From the NCBI GenBank assembly GCA_029855935.1, contig JAGSHN010000025.1:124001-188000 (forward strand): DNA of 64,000 nucleotides, given 5' to 3'. Position 1 is the stretch's first letter, and every line of letters starts with the position of its first letter. Shown here piece after piece: positions 49,901-57,659 of this stretch. Source of the DNA: Candidatus Thorarchaeota archaeon. Its GTDB lineage: Archaea; Asgardarchaeota; Thorarchaeia; Thorarchaeales; Thorarchaeaceae. The notes under the pieces were generated by a model. That model saw only the letters and a list, made by a program, of their open reading frames with translations. It was not told the origin of the DNA and did no database searches. Both the position numbers and the translations under genes were made by a program.

Positions 49901-50424
49901 CAAAGGTGCTGGAGCGTCTCGGCAGAGACATCAACACTATTCTGAGGACTGTCGAGCTGGAAGGGGAGGTACGTCTGGAGATGGTCAAACAGGACGAGGA
50001 GTACGGGGTCGAGTTCCTGACGAGAATCAAGGATGGTACGTTCAAGGGCGTGAGACCGGGATCCGGCGGAGAGCGCACCCTGATAACAATTGCACTGATC
50101 ATCGCGCTACAGCAGCTGAATCCAGCCCCGATATACTTCCTCGATGAGGCGGACATGGCATTGGATGCTGTCTATGCGGACCGCGTCGGCCGACTGTTCA
50201 AGGCGGCTGCGGCCGACAAGCAGATTGTCATTCTGACACCGCTCCGGAGCGTCAAACTTCTCAAGCACGCAGACACTCTTCTGGGAGTTGCAACACCTGA
50301 CGGTCGCACCCCAGTCATCATAGAGGCCCCAGAGGAGGACAAGAACGAAGAACAGAACGAGAGGAAAGAGGGAGATGCCAAGAGGGAGGGAGGCGACGAT
50401 GACGATGGGAGGCAAGAGGAATGA
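46987..50424 (+). CDS. SMC-family ATPase with SMC5/6-like head motifs
   Basis: 1145 aa, TTG start with GGGAGG upstream. Order is head N-terminus (Walker A GRNGAGKSAIL, 32-42), long coiled coil, hinge near residues 480-660 (GPLVEVVGENEEMAGALEAV, VATVTPQGHVFIVGNGF), returning coil, then C-terminal head with signature GSGGERTLITIAL and Walker B IYFLDEADMALD. The GKSAIL Walker A, the FIRWGAEVAEVEVTVEHQG block, VDNPLVFLPQERV and SGGER resemble SMC5/SMC6 more than SMC1-4 or bacterial SMC. It should organise or repair chromosomal DNA with the next two proteins. I infer the SMC5/6 kinship by motif reading only. Confidence 0.88.
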   Translation: MSVIVRSIRLRNFMPFVDETVPLDRGLTVIVGRNGAGKSAILHGLKFCLGSNQREKRFGSWEGFIRWGAEVAEVEVTVEHQGETIVFARRIGKKGVPLAYINGRRVRASELRREVERLGFKVDNPLVFLPQERVIQLSSASATDIREMVEDGTGLYRLRDRILLQETELRHDRMRLEAALLEARSIQGELKLLEGDLKRLKKKQDLQRTRESLEIELKWAELELVERNIERIDQEIQEEEVSLRQASAKVEEIENKIESETQTAKAIESQTQLIRTELGRLRERLDSERDRLKNLKESNKQAVIELGEIDKRIKRDRMEMMALQSDIEAKKKEIWNTTEELEELREKEQAAREEQERLEEALTRYVEWNTRRMDIRSRLTAARGRLKDREIDLRAYRQRLQTDRADLEEIERQWSDLWETLETTSEEELLSQRTETNNRIEELAQRRVAHLSRIAELKRELAFTEELIAERSKRIPKTVRALRSEVEKHGLEAIGPLVEVVGENEEMAGALEAVLRDQLAFAFITTDAADFQLLCRIRDELEAPAPVFLVEDSTDERAKGAPEIGGREGVLGDLWRMAGVTEELARLLRRSIGSFLVVSDAGDAMRIARTARVATVTPQGHVFIVGNGFVLSRPQSGQAGLLSTAPLRAKREVLRKQLIESEQQLAETVREIANLERLRDELTQLLERYAEKDRIWARRSELAEDIERTEEAIRKIEEEILPLREEIEELVSELRKMDSKQPPERSRIQGQLVAVRQQIAKLASDISARRGQVERARAILRADQDKVGTLEESIAALQQHRDELKEILRLAAEQSDEILENIEGLERRIEELSSKEESLSQELSEHQTKLYALNRELAEHNVRSQDLIREVRRKRLQLGNLETRRKEIQSQVASIARPARVRPLADVTRELESVTSRLDEYRDVDDDLLRVRSELAQRLAEVEAKADQIRDEMSEAESTLEDIKAQYYSEMAKVLERLGRDINTILRTVELEGEVRLEMVKQDEEYGVEFLTRIKDGTFKGVRPGSGGERTLITIALIIALQQLNPAPIYFLDEADMALDAVYADRVGRLFKAAAADKQIVILTPLRSVKLLKHADTLLGVATPDGRTPVIIEAPEEDKNEEQNERKEGDAKREGGDDDDGRQEE

Positions 50425-51137
50425 TCAGGGACGCACTCAGGAGTAGGGTGAGACGCCTTGCCCGGAGTGTCGAGTCCGGAGAGGTCGACCCCCTCGAAGT
50501 TGAACTCGCGAGATTGTACAGAGAGCTGCAGGAACTCTCGCAACAACTCCCAGTGAAGATGGAGATCGATGAGGCACTGAACGAACTCCTCAGTGCAAAG
50601 GTGGGTCGGGTGCAGGAACTGGCACGCGCCGTGGTGGACCCAGAACTGCTGGTAGACCGTGTGGCACACATGTCAGCCAGAGAGCTTGCCCGCCTCTTGA
50701 GGCTGAAGCGACCTCTGTTGGTCCCGGGGCTGTCGCATCAGCATATGCATCAGGCAGCGGAACGACTCAGACTTAGAGAACCGAGGAGGCAGTGGGACTT
50801 TGGGCGGGTCGAGCCAGTCGAACGGCCGACAAGGATGGACCTGAGGCTTGAGCCGGAGATCACGGAGGAGGAGGTTGAAGAGTTCCTCACCTCAGTCCCA
50901 GTGGGAGAGCCACTACGACTGAGTGACCTCCTGCGGAGCGAGGACGTGGAGGAGTTCCTGCGTAGGTTCCTGATGGTGGTTCTTCTTGTGGCCAGCGGCG
51001 ACCTTCAGTACGACGCGACCGCCAGAACCCTGACCCGAGTAGAGAGGAGTCCGGACAGTACTTCTTCGCGTGAGCAACAACAGGTCGCTGGCCAGCCAGC
51101 GGACCGAGGGAGGAGATGGAGGAGGCGGTCCCGATGA
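50421..51137 (+). CDS. kleisin (ScpA-like) subunit of the SMC complex
   Basis: 238 aa; the start overlaps the smc stop as ATGA. The N-terminus has EVDPLEVELARLYRELQELS, like the helix of ScpA that touches the SMC neck. The C-terminus holds a winged-helix-like stretch (EEFLRRFLMVVLLVASGDLQ). A central basic, proline-poor linker lies between. This is the order of kleisins. The C-terminal 25 residues are low complexity. Overall similarity to known ScpA is low, so the call rests strongly on the operon. Confidence 0.72.
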   Translation: MIRDALRSRVRRLARSVESGEVDPLEVELARLYRELQELSQQLPVKMEIDEALNELLSAKVGRVQELARAVVDPELLVDRVAHMSARELARLLRLKRPLLVPGLSHQHMHQAAERLRLREPRRQWDFGRVEPVERPTRMDLRLEPEITEEEVEEFLTSVPVGEPLRLSDLLRSEDVEEFLRRFLMVVLLVASGDLQYDATARTLTRVERSPDSTSSREQQQVAGQPADRGRRWRRRSR

Positions 51138-51655
51138 ACAACGAGTTCTCTGTCTTGATGAGCGCACTGACGAGGCCCGGAAACCCCCCGGGGGCAAATA
51201 TCTCAGACCTGATCGAGGTGCTTGGCTATCCAGTCGACCCGGGACGGACAATCGTATTCAGGCTGCTCGCCGGGCTGGATCGCATCCTGCATCAGGTGGG
51301 CCTGAGGATAGCGTTCAATCCGGTCGAAGATGTCTTCTTCATCGATGTCACTGCAAGGGGCAAGGAGGACAGGACAAGACTCCCCGACCGCCTTGCGGCT
51401 ACACTGCTTGCCGTGATAGCACTGTCCTATCGGGAGCGCGACTGGGTCCAGGTGAGCCAAGTCAGACGCGTCCGCAGAAAGACGATGAGATCGGTCCGTG
51501 CGGACCTCCGTGAACTCCAGGTCCTCGGGTACGTAGAGTTCAGTGACGACGGGACCCGCGTCAGACCGGGTATTCGTGTGTCCTTCGAGGTCGACCACGA
51601 TGAGTTCTTCCGTGCGCTGAGCAAGGGAAAGTACGGCGCGAGCAGTGACGAATAG
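51134..51655 (+). CDS. winged-helix KITE-like subunit (ScpB/Nse1-Nse3-like) of the SMC complex
   Basis: ATG 51134 overlaps the kleisin stop as ATGA and GGAGG lies 8 nt before it, giving about 173 aa. The first half (ISDLIEVLGYPVDPGRTIVF, GLDRILHQVGLRIAFNPVED) and the second half (RLAATLLAVIALSYRERDWV, TMRSVRADLRELQVLGYVEF) each look like a winged helix. Two tandem winged helices encoded after a kleisin gene are the mark of KITE proteins. Sequence similarity to any one family is too weak to name it ScpB. Confidence 0.6.
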   Translation: MNNEFSVLMSALTRPGNPPGANISDLIEVLGYPVDPGRTIVFRLLAGLDRILHQVGLRIAFNPVEDVFFIDVTARGKEDRTRLPDRLAATLLAVIALSYRERDWVQVSQVRRVRRKTMRSVRADLRELQVLGYVEFSDDGTRVRPGIRVSFEVDHDEFFRALSKGKYGASSDE

Positions 51656-51733
51656 GTCCCCAGGACGACAAGGAGAACAACTGTTTCAATATGTTTATCT
51701 TGTGTGGGAGGGCGGGATGCACGGTCCTGAATC

Positions 51734-52093
51734 ATGTCGCACAGGAAAGCATTGAGATTCGCAAAGACTGTCTGTCCCATCTGCGGTAGCAAAGAGGTTG
51801 CCCGTGATGACCTGAAGGGCGACCTTCTGTGCACGAACTGTGGCCACATAATCACAAGACATGAGACCCGGGCCGTTGGAAAGTTCGAGATCGCGCAGCA
51901 TCTGAAACGCGAGGGCAAGCTCACGTTCGAGCAGCTCAAAGAGATCACAAAGTCATCGGACGACCGACTGTTTGGCGTGCTGCAGAGCATGCTCAGCATG
52001 GGGCTCATTGACGAACTGGGTGGCAAGTATCACCTGACCAAGCGTGGTCAGCGCTGGTACCGCCAGAGACTGGGACAAGAATGGGGATATTGA
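51734..52093 (+). CDS. zinc-ribbon/winged-helix transcription-factor-like protein
   Basis: 119 aa. The N-terminus has a TFIIB-type ribbon (VCPICGSKEVARDDLKGD, then LLCTNCGHII) with four cysteines. The remainder is a winged-helix-like DNA-binding domain (EIAQHLKREGKLTFEQLKE, LQSMLSMGLIDELGGKYHLT). It is a small regulator without the cyclin repeats of TFB. TATA-like GTTTATC (51693-51699) predicts a short leader. The target is unknown. Confidence 0.65.
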   Translation: MSHRKALRFAKTVCPICGSKEVARDDLKGDLLCTNCGHIITRHETRAVGKFEIAQHLKREGKLTFEQLKEITKSSDDRLFGVLQSMLSMGLIDELGGKYHLTKRGQRWYRQRLGQEWGY

Positions 52094-52450
52094 GATCACG
52101 GCGGTGACCTGCTGCCTGCTCACCGGGCAGAGGACACTCCCTCTGACAAGATGGCGGCGTGGCTCTACCGTCACACACACTCCCACGGTGTTCTGACCGC
52201 CAATCGTTTTGCGGCGAACCTCGTCCAAGACTGAGCACGGCTGCCGAATTTCTGCAGTAAGCCCAATGTTTATTTGAAAAATCGCCGGAATGAGTGTGCG
52301 GTCCGAGTAAGAATACACATCTCCTCATGGAGAACAATCTCCCCCCACCCCTCCTAACCACGCGAATACAACCTACTTCTTTTCTCACTCGGACCGTAAC
52401 CCTCTCTCGCTCTGCCACTACAAGGCCATTCATATTGAGCCGACAAGAGG
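52094..52450. other. intergenic 357 nt, no gene seen
   Basis: Contains a CTGCC...GGGCAG repeat near 52106-52128, which could end the regulator transcript, and a CGCC...GGCG repeat near 52198-52216. A TATA-like TTTATTT near 52268 could serve the YgbA-like gene with a long leader. No protein frame in it looks real. Confidence 0.4.
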
Positions 52451-52882
52451 ATGGCTCTTGTTCCGGAGGACAACATTTTGAGCACGAGCAGCAAGGAACC
52501 CGGACGCATAGAATGGGAGAAAGATGTCGTCAGCGATATGATCAACCTGTACTGCAGAAAGAGACACAATACCCCCAAGGGTGAGCTCTGCAGGGAATGC
52601 GCCGACCTCCTCTCGTACTCCCTAGAACGACTTGACCGATGCAGATACGGTGAGGAGAAACCAACGTGCAAGAACTGTCCTACTCACTGCTACCGTCCGG
52701 TGGAGCGCGAGAGAATCAGGGCAGTGATGAGATTCAGTGGTCTGCGGTTGTTCCTCAGGGCTCCGGTAAAATGGATGGTCCACGCTTTTCACGATAGAGT
52801 AAGACTGAGAGCAATCGAACAGAGAAAAATAGAGGGAGAGGCGGGTGGCCAAGAGGACCACCCATCCTCTGGGTCTAGCTGA
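52451..52882 (+). CDS. YgbA-like protein (nitrous-oxide-stimulated promoter family)
   Basis: 143 aa with the family's cysteine-rich core: YCRKRHNTPKGELCRECADL, then DRCRYGEEKPTCKNCPTHCY and REKIR-like RERIRAVMRFSGLRLFLRAP. This family (E. coli YgbA) is linked to nitrosative stress and Fe-S repair; the cysteines may hold a metal or cluster. It is uncommon in archaea as far as I know, so lateral transfer is possible. Its stop overlaps the convergent pyrophosphatase gene by 8 nt. Confidence 0.75.
   Translation: MALVPEDNILSTSSKEPGRIEWEKDVVSDMINLYCRKRHNTPKGELCRECADLLSYSLERLDRCRYGEEKPTCKNCPTHCYRPVERERIRAVMRFSGLRLFLRAPVKWMVHAFHDRVRLRAIEQRKIEGEAGGQEDHPSSGSS
52843..52863. terminator. hairpin at convergent gene ends
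   Basis: GGGTGG (52843-52848) and CCACCC (52858-52863) form a 6-bp stem with a 9-nt loop at the 3' end of the YgbA-like gene and just past the pyrophosphatase stop. It could stop both transcripts, but no T run is present. Confidence 0.35.
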
Positions 52883-55208
52883 CCGTGACCTGTGCTACCT
52901 CTTCTTCAACTGGCGCAGTGAAGTCCGCAGGTTTGCGGCTCTTGGCAATCGCCCACGCCGTCACCAGCATCAGGACCAGCGCCGCGCCGAGGAGAGCAAT
53001 GTCAGTCTGCAGACTCTGCCCGAACTGGTACTGTACCAGCACGGGTGCAGCTATGAGCGAGATCAGGTTGATGACCTTGATCATCGGGTTCAGAGCAGGT
53101 CCAGCAGTGTCCTTCAGCGGGTCGCCGACAGTATCACCGACAACACTTGACTTGTGACGCTCAGAGCCCTTGCCAGTGTTAGCGGCAGGATTGCTCTCTT
53201 CGTCCTCAATGGACTTCTTAGCATTGTCCCAAGCCCCACCAGTGTTGGCCATAAAGACAGCAAGAAGTTGGCCAGACAGAATCGCTCCCGCGAGGAAGCC
53301 TCCAAGAGCCTCCACGTTGAGCAGAATACCGACCACAAGCGGGATGGATATCGTCATCACGGCCAGGCTGACAAGCTCCTTCTGTGCGGCGGCAGTGGAG
53401 ATTCCGACCGCACGTCCATAGTCGGGCTTTGTCGTGCCCTCAAGCACACCAGGAATTCTGAACTGGCGTCTGACCTCCTGGACCATCTGACCCGCAGCAC
53501 GTGACACAGCTTTGATGTTCAGCGCTGCGAACAGCCACGGAACAGCGCCACCGACAAGCAGGCCAGTGAACACGAGTGGCTCATTGAGCCTGAGAAAAGC
53601 GTACCCGGTGATGTTGACGAGATTCGTGTCCACAGTGTAGCTGTAGAAGAGGCTCACCGCAGCAATCACAGCCGAGGCAATCGCGACACCCTTAGTGATA
53701 GCCTTGGTGGTGTTGCCAACAGCATCGAGGTCGGCCATTATCTGCCGGGCTTCCTTGTCAAAGTCGCCTGGAGAGAGTTCACCGATGCCATTTGCGTTGT
53801 CGCTGATGGGACCGTAGGAGTCCATCGCGACATTGTTGCCAGTGTGAGAGAGCATTCCAATACCGACCAGCGAGATGGCATAGAGGACGTACAGAGCGCC
53901 ATCAGCAGCATAGAGTGCTGTTGCTATGACAAAGCTGGTCACGATTGCCATCAGGGCGGCCACCGTGGACTCGTACCCAGAGGCCAAGCCCTGAAGGATG
54001 ACTGTGGCCGTGCCAGTGTCGGATGCCTTGACAATCTCCTGCACTGGAGCCTTGTACGGAGAGGTGAAGTAGCTCGTTATCGGGTTGAACGACACAGCGA
54101 GCATCACACCTGTCGCAATCAGAGCTCCGAGCCGCCAGTCACCAGCATACACCATACTGATGACGAAGGCGGACAGGATTGTGATTGCACTCGATACCTC
54201 GTACGACATGAACATTGCGTGCTCAGCGTCGTCCGTCTTCCAGACCGCGACCATGAAGGTCCCGACCATCGAGGAGATCACACCAATGGCACGAATCACC
54301 AGCGGGAAGACAATCCAGAACATCGGGGCGCCGCCAGCGAGTCCGCCCATAGCGTGGTAGATGGCCAGACCCAGAATCAGAGAGGAAACAATAGTTACCT
54401 CGTAACTCTCGAATATGTCGGCGGCCATTCCGGCACAGTCGCCAACGTTGTCTCCGACGAGATCCGCTATGACGGCCGCGTTTCGGGGGTCGTCCTCTGG
54501 GAGGCCCTGCTCGACCTTACCGACAAGGTCGGCACCCACATCAGCAGCCTTTGTGTAGATGCCTCCGCCGACTCTCATGAACAGAGCGAGGAGCGTGCCA
54601 CCGAGGCCGAAGCCCAGGAGCGCATCAGGCGCTGCAAGGCCAAAGAAGATGAAGATGGACGTACCACCTAGAAGGCCAAGACCATCAGTGAGCATACCGG
54701 TGAAGGTGCCACCATGATACGCAATCTCAAGGGCATGATTGAACCGGTTCTCACCCTCGCGAGTCGCCTGAGCCACCCTCACGCTGGACTCAACCGCAAT
54801 CCTCATTCCAAGCTGGCCGACAATGAGCGAGAAACTCGCGCCGAGGATGAATGCGCATGTGCGGCCCACGGCGACAATGAATCGCACATAGTCCGGGTTG
54901 TTGCCAAAGACCTCGATTGCCTCCGGAGTCGGCTGGACTATGTAGACGCTCAGAAAGAGAAAGGCGGTGAGTACAACAAGCGTGGGGACGATTGACCTGA
55001 GTTGCTTGTTCAGATATGAGAGAGCACCTTCCTTGATGGCACCCCACACAGCCTGCATCTGCTCTGTGCCCTTGGGCTTTGCCTTGACGCCCTGCCAAAG
55101 CCAGTGTGCGTACACAAGGGAGATTATCGCTGCAACGATGACGAAGAGTAGCATTCCCTGTTCCAGCAGTGTGAAGTGATGAAGGAACGTGTCGAATAGT
55201 CCTTGCAT
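52875..55208 (-). CDS. hppA: membrane-bound proton-pumping pyrophosphatase, K+-independent
   Basis: The ATG at 55208 follows GGTGAT, giving about 777 aa; a longer frame exists but begins with non-membrane sequence. About 16 membrane helices. DVGADLVGKVEQGLPEDDPRN and DNVGDCAGMAADIFESY are pyrophosphate- and Mg-binding blocks; VGDTVGDPLKDTAGPALNP is the third. GNTTKAITKG carries Lys where K+-dependent enzymes have Ala, so this should be the K+-independent, proton-pumping form. It uses PPi from biosynthesis to pump protons. A TATA-like CTTAAAG (minus strand, near 55312) lies about 100 nt upstream. Confidence 0.95.
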   Translation of the reverse strand: MQGLFDTFLHHFTLLEQGMLLFVIVAAIISLVYAHWLWQGVKAKPKGTEQMQAVWGAIKEGALSYLNKQLRSIVPTLVVLTAFLFLSVYIVQPTPEAIEVFGNNPDYVRFIVAVGRTCAFILGASFSLIVGQLGMRIAVESSVRVAQATREGENRFNHALEIAYHGGTFTGMLTDGLGLLGGTSIFIFFGLAAPDALLGFGLGGTLLALFMRVGGGIYTKAADVGADLVGKVEQGLPEDDPRNAAVIADLVGDNVGDCAGMAADIFESYEVTIVSSLILGLAIYHAMGGLAGGAPMFWIVFPLVIRAIGVISSMVGTFMVAVWKTDDAEHAMFMSYEVSSAITILSAFVISMVYAGDWRLGALIATGVMLAVSFNPITSYFTSPYKAPVQEIVKASDTGTATVILQGLASGYESTVAALMAIVTSFVIATALYAADGALYVLYAISLVGIGMLSHTGNNVAMDSYGPISDNANGIGELSPGDFDKEARQIMADLDAVGNTTKAITKGVAIASAVIAAVSLFYSYTVDTNLVNITGYAFLRLNEPLVFTGLLVGGAVPWLFAALNIKAVSRAAGQMVQEVRRQFRIPGVLEGTTKPDYGRAVGISTAAAQKELVSLAVMTISIPLVVGILLNVEALGGFLAGAILSGQLLAVFMANTGGAWDNAKKSIEDEESNPAANTGKGSERHKSSVVGDTVGDPLKDTAGPALNPMIKVINLISLIAAPVLVQYQFGQSLQTDIALLGAALVLMLVTAWAIAKSRKPADFTAPVEEEVAQVTVS

Positions 55209-55490
55209 GTTGATATCACCACATCTGGGGGTCAGGGCCGTGAAACCTACTCCATGCTCTTGTTTCAGGTCCTGAATTCCCCTTTGCACTGTGCTGTCCC
55301 GCAAAGACAAGGCCCTTTAAGCATTGCCTAGACAGCCATCAAGCAACGGGATACGCAATGGGTGCTGGTTGTGAACAGACTGCAGGACTCCCGCCCAGAG
55401 CGACAATGACAGACTACGGTCCTGCACCCCGGCCCGCGAATCTATTGTGCCACTGCGACCTAGAGGAGCCCAGGACGTGAGAAGGAAAGA

Positions 55491-55567
55491 TGGTGGACCG
55501 GGCGAGATTTGAACTCGCGACCTTCTGGATGCAAACCAGACGATCTACCGGGCTAATCTACCGGCCC
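55491..55567 (-). tRNA. tRNA-Ala (anticodon TGC), CCA encoded
   Basis: A 74-nt cloverleaf (55494-55567) plus an encoded CCA at 55491-55493. The seven-pair acceptor stem (GGGCCGG with CCGGTCC) includes the G3-U70 wobble that marks alanine tRNAs; the anticodon loop is TTTGCAT; the T loop is GTTCAAATC. No intron. Confidence 0.96.
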
Positions 55568-55595
55568 ACGTATTGAGACTGTCTGAGGGGGCGTT

Positions 55596-56201
55596 TTAAC
55601 CCTTGCGCTCTCGATACTCCCTTCTGGCCATATCGATCCACGCGGGCGCACCCTTCAACATAGATGCCTCCTCGGATGTGAGTTCCTCATATTTGACCAG
55701 CGTCATGTCGTCTGGAAGGATGCCACTCACTCCAGCGGGGTCCTCAATAACTAGGGTGAACTCAAGCTGACCATCGATTGCCCGGTCAATCATAGCGAGA
55801 ACCTCCGCCCCCCGTGCCTTCTGCTCAGGCCGCTGTGCGAAGTTGATTGCGGTCTGAACAACTGGTCGCACTCGTTGCAACACGCCCTCGACATTGGAGA
55901 TGAACGAGTCGGCCGCGGGGCCCGGCTCGACGTCGATACCAAACTCCAGCAACCTGATAGTCCCGGAGCTAGACCGTATCACGCGTACTCGGAGCATCGA
56001 TGGATCTTTGACGCGCAGCGTCCACCGGCTAGGCTGATGCTGCTCTGTTGAGAAGATGTCATTGTGCCGGAAGCTACAGGAGGGGCACCGCATCGTGAAC
56101 ATTGCTATCTCATTGAAGAAGGGGACAGTGTAGAGAATCGATTTCACCTCAAGGTCGGCCTTGCCACATATCGGGCATCGTATCTTCATCTCATCACTCA
56201 C
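55596..56201 (-). CDS. ZPR1-type zinc-finger protein
   Basis: 201 aa with one ZPR1 unit: CPICGKADLEVKSILYTVPF, then MRCPSCSFRHNDIFS, four cysteines in the CxxC pairs. The remainder (RVIRSSSGTIRLLEFGIDVE, DSFISNVEGVLQRVRPVV) is the following beta domain. Archaeal members carry one unit where eukaryotic ZPR1 has two; the eukaryotic protein works with elongation factor 1A. The role in archaea is unknown, perhaps EF1A folding. Confidence 0.9.
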   Translation of the reverse strand: MSDEMKIRCPICGKADLEVKSILYTVPFFNEIAMFTMRCPSCSFRHNDIFSTEQHQPSRWTLRVKDPSMLRVRVIRSSSGTIRLLEFGIDVEPGPAADSFISNVEGVLQRVRPVVQTAINFAQRPEQKARGAEVLAMIDRAIDGQLEFTLVIEDPAGVSGILPDDMTLVKYEELTSEEASMLKGAPAWIDMARREYRERKG

Positions 56202-56284
56202 GTCATACTCCTCCAGTCACGGTTCATGCTCTCGACGCGCCCGACGGGACCTCTGCGTCATCGTTCTCTCGCTGATATGGCTCA

Positions 56285-57592
56285 ATGTATCACATCCAAG
56301 CAGTACATCCGTGTAACACTCAAAAGGAATTCGACAGAGGATACTTGTGGTCAATAGCTGCGGCACTGGAGGCCCGCCTGTTGGACGCAAAGAGCTTGTA
56401 CATCATAAAGAGAGAGAGTGGCGTGTGCCTTTATCACCGCGACTTCAAGGAGCCTATGTTCGATCCACACCTCATATCCTCATTCATCGCTGCGATGACC
56501 TCTTTCTTCACGGAGTCAAACTACTCCGTGATGTCGACAGCACGTGCGTTCGAAGGGGCCGACTACAAGATCGTTCTAGAGTTTGGAGAGTGGACCGTCG
56601 GAGCGCTGGTTGTGAACAAGGACACTGAGGCGCTCCGCGAGAAACTCAGGGCAATCATCCAGGAGTTTGAGAAGCAGTTCTCCATTCTGCGCTACATTGA
56701 CCTTGACCTTGCAGTCTACACCAGGTTTGAGAAGACTGTGATGAGCGAGTTCATCTTCAACGAGATCACGCCAGAGACAATCATCCGCAAGAAGTTGAAC
56801 TGGGACCTTATCACGGACAATCCCGACGTGAGGTCTTTCCTGCAGCTCCTGCCAGAGAAATGCTCCGTGAGGGACGCGGCTGAGTTTCTTGAGATGCCCG
56901 TGGAGGTTGCAATGAAGCTGACGGCTGAGGCCCTGTGGGAGAGAGCTATCACAGTCTCAGAGCCAGTCCGACCCGACGACATATTCTCAGCGACAGTGCG
57001 CGGCCTCATAGGCGGGCAGACGGATGACGTTTCTCCGGACACCGCCCGTGCCATCAGGGAGCTCGATGGTGAGACACCTCTGGCCATCGCGGCAGAGAGG
57101 GTGAAGACTTCTGATCTTCAGAGGTTCCTCGAGGAGGTCGCAATGCTCGCACGCCGGAGAGCCATTGAGAGAGTCTCGCCATCGCAGACAGCCATGATAC
57201 TGTGGACCTCTCTCATTCAGCAGCTGCTCAACATCGGTGCCAAGATTCTTGGTACTGAGAGAACAGCCCGCGTGTTCACCGAGGCGCGTCGCGAACTGCT
57301 GGGCGTCTATCCGTGGCTGGCCTTTGTAGACCTTGAGAGAGAAGTCGATGTCGACATTCGAAGTGGCCTGATTGCCTCTGCTGTGAAGGGAGAGATCTCA
57401 CCAGTGATAGTCAATGACGGGTTCAGGGCATTGACGCAGTTCTTCACAAAGCGGCTGAGTAGGTATGTGAATATGAAACGGGTCAATGAGGCTATTCTCA
57501 CCGTGAAGGACACAATGGAGAAGGAATTTCCGACACGGTGCTACGACATCGAGTGGGAACTCCTCAAGGTGAGCGAGGAGTCCGTCATCTAA
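56285..57592 (+). CDS. longin/roadblock-like domain protein, Asgard style, with helical C-terminal region
   Basis: 435 aa from ATG 56285; a TTG at 56345 with GAGG six nt upstream would remove 20 residues and start right at the domain. Residues about 28-150 have the small-GTPase-platform pattern common in Asgard proteins: AKSLYIIKRESGVCLYHRDF, PHLISSFIAAMTSFFTE and IVLEFGEWTVGALVV, then a helix with EALREKLRAIIQEFEKQ. After that come helical units, one winged-helix-like (CSVRDAAEFLEMPVEVAMKL), and a C-terminal region resembling a repeated structure (INVND-like VIVNDGFRALTQFFTKRL). Probably a regulator or scaffold of a small GTPase; no partner is adjacent. Confidence 0.65.
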   Translation: MYHIQAVHPCNTQKEFDRGYLWSIAAALEARLLDAKSLYIIKRESGVCLYHRDFKEPMFDPHLISSFIAAMTSFFTESNYSVMSTARAFEGADYKIVLEFGEWTVGALVVNKDTEALREKLRAIIQEFEKQFSILRYIDLDLAVYTRFEKTVMSEFIFNEITPETIIRKKLNWDLITDNPDVRSFLQLLPEKCSVRDAAEFLEMPVEVAMKLTAEALWERAITVSEPVRPDDIFSATVRGLIGGQTDDVSPDTARAIRELDGETPLAIAAERVKTSDLQRFLEEVAMLARRRAIERVSPSQTAMILWTSLIQQLLNIGAKILGTERTARVFTEARRELLGVYPWLAFVDLEREVDVDIRSGLIASAVKGEISPVIVNDGFRALTQFFTKRLSRYVNMKRVNEAILTVKDTMEKEFPTRCYDIEWELLKVSEESVI

Positions 57593-57659
57593 ATCGTAAG
57601 TGTCATATCCCACAATGCGCTTGAGACGTCTGTCTCTTCACACCTAGGGGGCCCAGAGC

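Noticed and set aside
46987-50424. Rad50 instead of SMC
   Set aside because: There is a globular hinge rather than a CxxC zinc hook, and kleisin and KITE genes follow.
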